Source of the DNA: Capra hircus
Lineage: Eukaryota; Chordata; Mammalia; Artiodactyla; Bovidae
Length of the DNA stretch: 64,000 nucleotides
NCBI RefSeq assembly: GCF_001704415.2
Contig: NC_030819.1
Location: 34,218,575 to 34,282,574 of the forward strand
Reading direction: 5' to 3'
Part shown: in pieces, positions 35,033-44,288 of the stretch
Position numbering within the stretch: the first letter of the stretch is position 1
How the letters are laid out: every line of letters begins with the position of its first letter
Made by a program: the position numbers and the translations under genes
The notes under the pieces: model-generated
The model's input: only the letters and a program-made list of their open reading frames with translations
What the model was told of the DNA's origin: nothing
The model's database searches: none

Positions 35033-36020
35033 AATAATGAGCAATGTTGAGCAACTTTTCATGTGTTTGTTAGCCATCTGTATGTTTTCTTTGGAGAAAT
35101 GTCTGTTTGGGTCTTTTCCCCACTTTTTGATTGGGTTGTTTTTCTGTCATTGAGTTGTATGAGCTGCTTGTATATTTTGAAAATTAATCCTTTGTCAGTT
35201 GTTTCATTTGCTATTATTTTCTCCCACTCTGAGGGTTGTTTTTTCATTTTGCTTATAGTTTCCTTTGCTGTGCCAAAGCTTTTAAGTTTTTTAAAAACTT
35301 TTAACAGGTCCCACTTGTTTACTTTTGTTTTTATTTCCATTACTCTAGAAGGCAGGTCATAGAGGTTCTTGCTTTGATTTATGTCATCAAGTGTTCTGCC
35401 TATGTTTTCCTCTAAGAGTTTTATAGTTTCTGATCTTACATTTAGGTCTTTAATCTATTTTGAGCTTATCATTGTGTATGGTGTTAGGAAGTGTTCTAAT
35501 TTCATTCTTTTACATGTAGCTGTCCAGTTTTCCCAGCACCATTTGTTGAAGAGGCTGTCTTTGCCCCATTGTGTATTCTTGCCTCCTTTGTCAAAAGTAA
35601 GGTACCCATAGATGCATGGATTTATTTCTGGGCTTTTTATGTTGTTTCATTGGTCTATATTTCTGTTTTTGTGCGAGTACCATACTGTCTTGATGACTAT
35701 AGCTTTGTAGTACAATGTGAAGTCAGGAAGGTTGATTCCTCCAGTTCCATTCTTCTTTCTCAAGACTACTTTGGCTATTTGGGGTCTTTTGTGTTTCCAT
35801 ATGAATTGTGAAATTTTTTGTTATACTTCTGTGAAAAATGCCATTGGTAATTTGATAGGCATCTCATTGAATCTGTAGACTGCATTTGGTAGTATAGTTA
35901 TTTTTACAATATTGATTCTTCCTACCCAGGAATATGGGATATCTCTCCGTGTGTTTATGTCATCTTTGATTTCTTTCATTAGTGTCTTATAATTTTCTGA
36001 GTAAAGTTCTTTTGTCTTCT

Positions 36021-36877
36021 TCAGTTCATTTCAGTCACTCAGTCGTGTCTGGCTCTTTGTGACACTATGAATTGCATGCATCACGCCAGGCCTCCTTGTC
36101 CATCACCAACTCCCAGAGTTCACTCAGACTCACGTCCATCGAGTCAGTGATGCCATCCAGCCATCTCATCCTCTGTCATCCCCTTCTCCTCCTGCCCTCA
36201 AATCCCTCCCAGCATCAGAGTCTTTTCCAATGAGTCAACTCTTTGCATGAGGTGGCCAAAGTATTGGAGCTTCAGCTTTAGAATCATTCCTTCCAAAGAA
36301 CACCCAGGACTGATCTCCTTTAGAATGGACTGGTTGGATCTCCTTGCAGTCCAAGGGACTCTCAGGAGTCTTCTCCAACACCACAGTTCAAAAGCCTCAA
36401 TTCTTCGGCGCTCAGCTTTCTTCACAGTCCAACTCTCACATCCATACATGAGCATTGGAAAAACCATAGCCTTGACTAGATGGACCTTTGTTGGCAAGGT
36501 AATGTCTCTGCTTTTGAATATGCTATCTAGGTTGGTCATAACTTTTCTTCCAAGGAGTAAGCATCTTTTAATTTCATGGCTGCAATCACCATCTGCAGTG
36601 ACTTTGGAGCCCCCCAAAATAAAGTCTGACACTGTTTCCACTGTTTCCCCACCTATTTCCCATGAAGTGATGGGACTAGATGCCGTGAGCTTTGTTTTCT
36701 GAATATTGAGCTTTAAGCCAACTTTTTCACTCTCCTCTTTCACTTTCATCAAGAGGCTTTTTAGTTCCTCTTCACTTTCTGCCATAAGGGTGGTGTCATC
36801 TGCATATCTGAGGTTCTTGATATTTCTCCCAGCAATCTTGATTCCAGCTTGTGCTTCTTCCAGCCCAGTGTTTCCAT
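36021..36877 (-). mobile_element. BovB LINE nested in L1 ORF2
   Basis: Minus-strand BovB from the 3' tail (TTCAGTTCATTTCAGTCACTC) to just past the RT motif C region (YADDTTLMA near 36790), then directly back to L1 (AGGTAGGTTTATTCTTAG at 36878). A 195-codon piece is open (36198-36785). 5'-truncated. No clear TSD was found by eye. Confidence 0.93.
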
Positions 36878-38030
36878 AGGTAGGTTTATTCTTAGATATT
36901 TACTTATTTTTGTTGCAATGGTGAATGGTATTGATTCCTCAATTTCTCTTTCTGATTTTTCATTGTTAGTATATGGAAATACAAGTGATTTCTCTGTATT
37001 GATTTTGTATCCTGCAACTTTACTAAATTCACTGATTAGCTCTAGTAATTTTGATACTATCTTTAGGATTTTCTATGTACAGTATCATGTCATCTACAAA
37101 CAGTGAGAGTTTTACTTCTTTTCTGATCTGGATTCCTTTTATTTCTTTTTCTTCTCTGATTGCTGGAGTTAGGACTTCTAGAACTGTGTTGAATAATAGT
37201 AGTGAAAGCGGACACCCTTGTCTTGTTCCTGATCTTAGGGGGAATGCTTTCAGTTTTTCACCATTGAGAATAAAGTTTGCTGTAGGCTTATCATATATGG
37301 CCTTTTCTATGTTGAGGTAGGTTCCTTCTATGCCCATTTTTTGAAGAGTTTTCATTGTAAATGTGTGCTGCATTTTGTCAAAGGCTTTTCCTGCATCTAT
37401 TGAGGAGATGATAAGGTTTTTATCTTTCAATTTGTTAATATAGTGTATCACATTGATTGATTTTCAAATATTGAAGAGTCCTTGCATTCTTGGAATAAGC
37501 CCAGCTTGACCATGGTGTATGAGCTTTTTGATGTGTTGCTGAATTCTGTTTGCCAAAATTTTGTTGAGGATTTTTGCATCTATGTTCATCAGTGATAATT
37601 GGCCTATAGTTTTCTTTTTTGTGTTGTCTTTGTTTAGTTTTGGTATCAGGGTGATGGTGGCCTCGTAGAATGAATTTGGAAGTGTTCCTTCCTCTGCAAC
37701 TTTTTGAAAGAGTTTTAGAAAGATAGGCATTAGCTCTTCTCTACATGTTGGATAGAATTCTCCTGTGAAGCCATCTGGTCCTGGTCTTTTGTGTTTTGGG
37801 AGATTTTTGATCACAGCTTCAATTTCAGTGCTTGTAATTGGGTTGTTCATAATTTCCATTTCTTCCTGGTTCAGCCTTGGAAGATTGAATTTTTCTAAGA
37901 ATTTGTCCATTTCTTCCAAGTTATCCATTTTTTTCCAATATAGTTTTTCACAGTAGTCTCTTATAATCCTTTGTATTTCTGCATTGTCTGTTGTAACCTC
38001 TTCTTTTTTCATATGTGATTTTGTTGATTT

Positions 38031-38090
38031 GATTTTTCTCTCTTTTTTTCTTGATGAATTGATTTTTCTCTCTTTTTTTCTTGATGAATC
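38031..38090. repeat. 30-bp tandem duplication in L1 ORF2
   Basis: The unit beginning GATTTTTCTCTC and ending CTTGATGAAT occurs twice in a row (38031-38060, 38061-38090), differing only in the last base. The length is a multiple of three. It lies between the RT and endonuclease parts of ORF2. Confidence 0.9.
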
Positions 38091-39309
38091 CAGCTAAAAG
38101 TTTGTCAATTTTGTTTATCTTTCTCAAAGAAACAACTTACAGTTTTATTAATCTTTAGTATTGTTTCTTTCATTTCATTTTCATTTATTTCTTCTCAGTC
38201 TTTATGATTTCCCTCCTTCTGCTAATTTTTATTTTTATTTTTTTGTTCTTCTTTTTCAGTTGTTTTAGGTGTAAAGTTAGGTTGTCTATTTGATGTTTTT
38301 CTTGTTTCTTGAGGTAGGATCATGTTGCTATAAATTTCACTCTTAGAATGGCTTTTGCTGCATCCCGTAAGTTTTGAGTAGTGTTTTGATTTTCAATTGT
38401 TCCTGGAAATTTTTTGATTTCCCTTTTGATTTCTTCAGTAACTTGTTGGTTATTTAAAAACGTGTTGTTTAATCTCCATGTGTTTGTGTTTCTCACAGTT
38501 TTTTTTCCTTGTAATTGATATTTAGTCTCACAGCATTGTGGTCAGAGAAGATGCTTGATATAGTTTCAGTTTTCTTAAATTTACTGAAATTTGATTTGTG
38601 ACCAAAGATGTGGTCTATCCTGGAGAATGTTCCATGTGCACTTGAGAAGAAGGTGTATTCATCTGCATTTGGATGGAATGTCCTGAAGATATCAATGAGA
38701 TCTATGTCATCTAATGTATCATTTCAGACTTATGTTTCCTTATTAATTTTCTGATTTGATGATCTGTCCATTGGTGAGAGTGGGGTGTTAAAGTCTCCTA
38801 CTATTATTGTGTTACTGTCAATTTCTCCTTTTATGTCTTAGTATTTCTCTTGTGTATTGAGGTTCTCCTATGCTGGGTGCATAGATATTTACAATTGCTA
38901 TGCCTTCCTCTTGGATTGATCCCTTGATCATTATGTAGTGTCCTTCCTTAACTCTTGTTATTTATTTTATTTTAAGGTCTATTTTGTCTGATATGAGAAT
39001 TGATACTCCAGGTTTCTTTTGCTTTCCATTTGCATGGAATATATTTTTCCATCCTCTAACTTTCAGTCTATATGTGTCTTTAGAACTGATTGGGTTTCTT
39101 GCAGACAGCATATATATGGGTCTTGTTTTTTCATCCATTAAGTCAGTCTGTGTCTTTTGGTTGAAGCGTTTAATCCATTTACATTTAAAGCACTTGTTTA
39201 TATACATCTTCCCATTGCCATTTTCTTAATTTTGGGGGGTTGATTTTGCAGATCTTTTTTCTTCTCTTGTGTTTCTTAACTATATAAGTCTGTTTAACTT
39301 TTATTGTAA

Positions 39310-40170
39310 AGCTGGTTTGGTGGTACTGAATTCTCTTAACTTTTGCTTGTCTGAAAAGCTTTTTATTACTCCATCAATTTTGAATGAGACCTTGGCTGGG
39401 TACAGTAAGCTTGGCTGTAGATTTTTCCCTTTCAGTACTTTAAATATATCCTGCTATTCCCTTCTGGCCTGCAGAGTTTCTGCTGAAAGATCAGCTGCAA
39501 AGCATATGGGGTTTCTCTTGTATGTTACTTGTTGCTTCTCCCTTGCTGCCTTACTATTCTTTCTTTGTGTTTAGTCTTTGTTATTTTGATTAGTATGTGT
39601 CTTGGCATATTTCTCCTTGGGTTTATCCTGTATGGTATTCTTTGTGACTCTTAGAGTTGATTGACTATTTTCTTCTCCATGTTGGGGAAATTTTCAACTA
39701 TAATCTCTTCAAAAATTTTCTCATACCCTTTCTTTTTCTCTTCTTCTTCTGGGACACCTATAATTTGAATGTTGTTGTGTTTGATATTGTCCCAGAAGTC
39801 TCTGAGACTGTCCTCAGTTCTTTTCATTCTTTTCACTTTATTCTGCTCTTTAGAAGTTATTTCTACCATTTTATCTTCCAGCTCACTGATTCATTCTTCT
39901 GCTTCAGATATTCTGCTATTGATTCCTTCTAGAGTATTAATTCCAGCAATTGTGTTGCTTGTCTCTGTATGTTTATTCTTTAGTTCTATGTCTGTTAGTT
40001 GATTCTTGCATTTTCTCCATTTTGTTTTCAAGGTTTTTGATCATCTGATTACTCTCATTATTCTGAATTCTTTTTTTGCCTATCTCCTCTTCATTTATTT
40101 GGACTTCTGTGTTTCTAGTTTGTTCCTTTATGTGTGTAGTATTTCTCTGCCTTTTCATTATTTTTTTTAA
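39310..40170 (-). pseudogene. L1 ORF1 remnant (RNA-binding protein)
   Basis: ORF1p is the trimeric L1 RNA chaperone. In sense order there is a coiled-coil-like N-terminal part (40158-39973, rich in N, E, K and Q). The RRM core at 39869-39651 contains DSLRDFWDNIKHNNIQIIGVPEEEE split over its start. The C-terminal domain, at 39650-39310, is recognisable only in shifted frames (for example the RLSA-type block near 39490). Several frameshifts break it. Confidence 0.82.
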
Positions 40171-40696
40171 AATTTATTGTACTTGGGGTCTCCTTTTCCC
40201 AAGCTTCAGTGTTGAATTCTTTCTTCCTTTTGGTTTCTGCCCTCCTAAAGTTGTTCCAGTAGTTTGTGTTAGCCTTGTACATGGTGAGATTTGTCCTGAG
40301 TTTTTGTTTGTTTGTTTTTCCTCTGATAGGCGAAGCTGAGTGAGGTGGTAATCCTGTCTGCTGATGATTGGGTTTGTATTTTTGTTTTGTTTGTTGTTGA
40401 GATGAGGCATCCTGCACAGGGTGCTACTGGAGGTTGGGTGATGCTGGGTCTTGTATTCAAGTGGTTTCCTTTCTGTGAGGTCTCACTATTTGATACTCCC
40501 TAATGTTAGTTCTCTGGTAGTCTGGTGTCTTGGAGTTAGTGTTCCCACTCCAAAGGCTCAGGGCTTCATCTCTGGCCAGGAAAGAAGATTCCACATGTGG
40601 CTTGTTATGGCATTAAGTGAGATAAAAACAAATATCCCAAAACAAGAAACCAAAGATGAATCCCAGACAAATGGCAGTTAAAAAATCAGGCAAATA

Positions 40697-41673
40697 ATAA
40701 TTAAAATAATGGAATATACACATATATACCCATGAACAAAGTGAAAACAGGTCAACAAAAATGTACAATAGATTGACCTGTGAACAAAGGACATCAAAAA
40801 TTATATTTACCAGCTAAGAACAAAACTAACTAAAGAGCAAACTGGAAAACAAAACTAAAGCAAGGTTTCAAGTGGGGAATAAAGTAGTGAAAATAAAACT
40901 AACAAGATGTTGAGAAGAATGGAAAGAAAGAAAAGAAAGAAAGAATAGATATACTAAGTTAAATAGAGGTAGATGAAGAAGATTCATATACATTTAAGAT
41001 TAACTGCAAGGGGGAAAGAACAGTATGAAAGGCAAACAAAAGAATAAGTATAGAAAAAATATAATAAGTTAAAAAAAATTAAAATTATGAAAAAGAAAAA
41101 AGAAAAAAATGGAAGAAGAAAGAAACAAGGGGAAAGAAAAATAAAAAGAAAACTCCACAGAACTACAAAAGCCAACGTAGAGGCAGAGGTTTATAGCAAC
41201 ATAAAAAGTGTGACTGAATATACACATATACATATATACCCATAAGCAAAATCAAAACAGTCCATCAAAAATAAAGTATAATAGACTGATTCAGTAAACA
41301 AAGGAAACCAAAAATTATATCTACCAGAACAAAACTAACTAAAGCACAAACTGGAAAACAAAACTAAAGTAATGTGCCAATTGGGGAATAAAGCAATGAA
41401 AGTAAAACTAACAAAATGTTGACAGGAAAGGAAAGGAAGAAAAGAAAGAAAGACTATATATGCAAAGTTAAATAGAGGTAAATGAAGAAGATTTATATAC
41501 ATTAAAGATTAACTGCAAGGGGAAAAGAACAGCAGGAAAAACAAAGGAATAAATGTAGAAAAAATAGAATAGATTTTTTAAAAATTGAAAGTTAAAAAAG
41601 AGAGAGGAAAAAAGGGGAAAACACAGAACTGCAAAAGTAGAGGTTTATGACAACAATAAAAAATGTGACTGAG
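40697..41673. repeat. Two-copy ~0.5-kb direct repeat in L1 5' UTR
   Basis: Copy 1 (about 40697-41217) and copy 2 (about 41218-41673) share ordered blocks: GAATATACACATATA, ACAAAACTAACTAAAG, CAAACTGGAAAACAAAACTA, TTAAATAGAGGTA, GATTAACTGCAAGGGG and GTGTGACTGA / ATGTGACTGA. They differ by indels, mainly in A-rich tracts and AAAG runs (near 40924 and 41440). Confidence 0.9.
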
Positions 41674-42344
41674 AAAAAAAAAAAGCCCAAAATCTTAGAT
41701 TTCATAATGCCAATAAAATCGACAACTACAACAGAGCAGGGAGAAAAGAAAAAAAAAATCCCGAAGAATATACAGAGCATGTCAAAACATAAGAATAATA
41801 AATGTTTTTCTTGAGTCACTGCTGTCAGAGTCCTTTCCCTTGCTGGGAGTCATAGTCCACCTCACCTCCCTTGCATTCTCTCCAACACTGTGCTGATCCC
41901 TGGGCCTGCTGTGGAGGCAGCTCAGATTCTATTCTGGTCCTACTCCTATGTCTTCTTGCTTCCAATGTTCGTAGCTATTAGAACTAGTGTGTTTTCTTTT
42001 GTGGGAGCTCTCAATGACAATTCATCTATTCCATAGACACAGACTCTGCTTAGTTGATCCTGTGGATTTAATCTGCAGCTTGTACAGCTAGTAGGAAGGC
42101 TTTGGGTCTTTTTCCTTAGCCACACTGCCCCTGGGTTTCAATTGTGGTTTTATTTCCACCTCTGCATGTGGGTTGTCCACTGGGGTTTGCTCCTGAGGCC
42201 GCCCTGGAGGACTTGGGTTTGCCCCTGTTAGGGCCAGATGTGGAGGTGGTGCAGCTGCTTGGGTTGCAGGGGTTTTGGCAGCACCAGAAAGAGCGTCAGG
42301 TACTCAGGGGAGTTGGTGGCTAGGGCAGCAGGAAAAATAGTGCT

Positions 42345-42480
42345 CTAGAAGGGTATGGCAACGAGTATTGGACAATACACTCTAGTATTCTTGCCTGGAG
42401 AAGACCCCTCCCTGATAGAGCAGCCTGGCAGGCCACAATCTACAGGGTCACAAAGAGTCAGACACTACCAAAGAGACCCT
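42345..42480 (+). mobile_element. BovA-like segment inside L1 5' UTR
   Basis: Contains GGGTATGGCAAC, CTAGTATTCTTGCCTGGAG, GCAGCCTGGCAGGCCAC and GGGTCACAAAGAGTCAGACA in BovA order, without a tRNA head. An insert (GAGTATTGGACAATA) disrupts the core. It may be a SINE fixed early in this L1 5' UTR or a private insertion. Confidence 0.75.
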
Positions 42481-42667
42481 GTGTGCATAGGTGCAAGACT
42501 TTTTTTGCCTGTGGCAGCTCTGCCCCAGTGAGAGTTGCGTGTGAAGGTGGCCCAGCTGCTTGGCTTGTGGGGAACCTGGTGGCGCCAAGTGTGCAGGGAC
42601 AAGGACTGCCTCTGCTGCAGGAGTTATGGCCCTATAAGAGTCTTTTTTTTTTTTTTTTTGAGCCTCT

Positions 42668-42975
42668 TGTACCTGGGAATCAGAAGGCCTCTTTCACCAG
42701 TCTTTCTCCATAGCTCCACCCATTCAGGCACTTAGAGGCCTTCCTTGCCTGGGATCCTTCTCTGTTGTTCCACACGTCAGGTACATAGAGGGGCCCCCCT
42801 GGCTGGGGTCCTACTCTGTAGATCAGGGCATCAGGCACTTAAAGGGGCACCCTGGGTGGGGCCCTACTCTATAGTTCAGGTGCATTAGTCACTTAAAGGA
42901 GCACCCTGAGTTGGGTCCTGCTCTGTAGTTCAGTGCCAGGCATTTGATGGGCCAGCCTCTCTATTGTTCAGCTGC
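42668..42975. repeat. ~54-bp tandem array in L1 5' UTR
   Basis: Four clear units plus partial ones. Repeated landmarks are TCAGGCACTTAAAGGGGCAC, GGGTCCTACTCTGTAG and TTCAG at starts near 42724, 42777, 42831, 42885 and 42937. Units diverge by point changes and small indels. GC-rich relative to surroundings. Confidence 0.85.
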
Positions 42976-44057
42976 CGATGCTGGATGCTGGTGTGTGGAT
43001 GGAAAGAGAGGCTATGATCCACCCTCTATGGGTGACTCAGCAGTATCACCTTGCTTCCATGGCTGTCTGGCTTTCGTCCACAGGCATTTCCCACGACAAT
43101 CTCCTCCCTCACCTCCCTTCGATCTGTCTCTCCGCATTCAATAGCAACCCCCACCTTGGGATTACTTCACAATCCTGAAACTCCAGCTCCCAGCTACTGC
43201 ACCTTCCAGGAGACCTGCACCCCTGTCTGAAGTATGTATGGCTGAGGCAAGGATTATCTGATTCTCCTTCCATTTAGGCTACCACGGATCATCTGTTTCA
43301 CTTGCAGCCTTAAATGTTTCTCCTCTGACTCAGACAAATGCCCTGATGTGAAGATCGGACCCCTGCTCCAATTCCCCACCCACCAAGGGCAAGTCCAGTC
43401 TTACTAACACGCCTGTTTTTCCTCCTAGCTCCTTCATCCTACTGAGTTTTGCTTGGTTCTATATATTCTTTCCCACTGGTCAGGTACTCCTCTTCGCTTT
43501 CAGCTGGTGTTCTGCATGCACTTCTGTGTCTGAAGTTGTATTCCTGATGTATCCGTGAAGAAAGACGTACTCCACCTCCATGAACTCCTCTGCCCTCTTG
43601 TTCTCTTTGACTTCCTTGCTTTTTACTGGATGTCCTTTTTTATGCCAGGATCCCATCCAGGTCACCACATTACCTTTAGTTGTCATGTCTCCTTACTTTC
43701 ATCTTGGCTATGACAGATTCTCACACTTTCCTTGTTTTTGATGTCCTTGAAAGTTTTGAGGAGTACAGTTTGAGTGTTTTGGAGAATATCTCTCAATTAG
43801 GTCTATCTTTCTTCTCATGATCAGAGGAAGGAAGGGGAGGAAGACCACAGAAACAAACAATCATTCTCATCATACCATATCAAAGATATATCCTATCAAC
43901 ATGATTTATCCCTACTAATATTAGTCTTGATCACCTGGATGATGTAGAGGTTGTCAGGTTTCTCCAAGGTAAAGTTACCCTTTTCCCTAGAGTTTCCACA
44001 CTCTGTTCTCTGGAAGGAAGTTGCTATGTGTATCCTGCATTTAAGGAGTTCTATTCC

Positions 44058-44285
44058 AGGAGCTTCCCTTGTGGTCCAGTGGTTAAGAATCTGCCTGCCA
44101 ATACAGGGATGTGTGTTTGATCCCTGACTGGGGAGCTAAGATCTCACATGCAACCAAGCCTGTGCACTGCAGCTACTGACCCCGATGTGTCTAGAGCCCA
44201 TGCTCTGCAACAAGAGAAGCCACCTAAATAAGATGCCCACACACCACACTGGAGAGTAGCCCTCGCTTGATGCAACTGAAGAAGA
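44058..44285 (+). mobile_element. CHR-type tRNA-Glu SINE
   Basis: Head GAGCTTCCCTTGTGGTCCAG with B-box-like TGTTTGATCCC. The body AAGATCTCACATGCAACCAAG, then GAGCCCATGCTCTGCAACAAG and GAGAAGCCACC, is typical of the older cetartiodactyl family. It lies between the HAL1-like sequence and the BovB tail. Confidence 0.85.
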
Positions 44286-44288
44286 GCC

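Larger units (their letters stand above)
33615..39235 (-). pseudogene. L1 ORF2 remnant (EN-RT-C-terminal)
   Basis: ORF2 encodes endonuclease and reverse transcriptase for target-primed retrotransposition. In sense order: an endonuclease segment near 39207-38962 (YKVDR-like region diverged, SILISDKIDLKIK); RT fingers at 38012-37464 (KHKRPGPDGFTGEFY, TLIPKLNKDN); palm at 37451-37029 with motif A DAGKAFDKMQ, motif B SGTRQGCPLS and catalytic box FVDD, where active L1s have FADD. The C-terminal domain is split by a SINE, a BovB and a second BovB. Numerous frame breaks are seen, so the protein cannot be made. Confidence 0.88.
33200..43628 (-). mobile_element. Near full-length ruminant L1 with three nested insertions
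   Basis: Minus-strand L1. From its 3' end it shows an A-rich/(CAA)n tail at 33200-33228, 3' UTR to about 33615, ORF2 to about 39235, ORF1 at about 39310-40170, and a long 5' UTR to about 43628. Subtracting nested insertions (33750-33936, 34334-35032, 36021-36877) leaves roughly 8.6-8.7 kb, consistent with a full-length bovine L1. The possible TSD is GATGTCTTTTTTT (from 33189) and GATGTCCTTTTTT (43629-43641), one mismatch. Both ORFs carry frameshifts and stops. The element sits in older HAL1-like sequence, which resumes at 43642. Confidence 0.88.
40171..43628 (-). mobile_element. L1 5' UTR (long, internally repetitive)
   Basis: About 3.4 kb upstream of ORF1 in the L1 sense direction, with no long coding frame. 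It contains, from ORF1 outward, a ~0.5-kb A-rich (plus strand) direct repeat, a G/C-rich stretch with a BovA-like segment at 42345-42480, and a ~54-bp tandem array at 42668-42975. In other mammalian L1s the 5' UTR holds the internal Pol II promoter; whether these repeats act as promoter units here is inference. Boundaries depend on the ORF1 start and the 5' TSD. Confidence 0.7.

Noticed and set aside
40697..41673. The duplicated A-rich block as a CRISPR-like or satellite array
   Set aside because: Only two diverged long copies, lying inside an L1 5' UTR. There are no short regular repeats with unique spacers.
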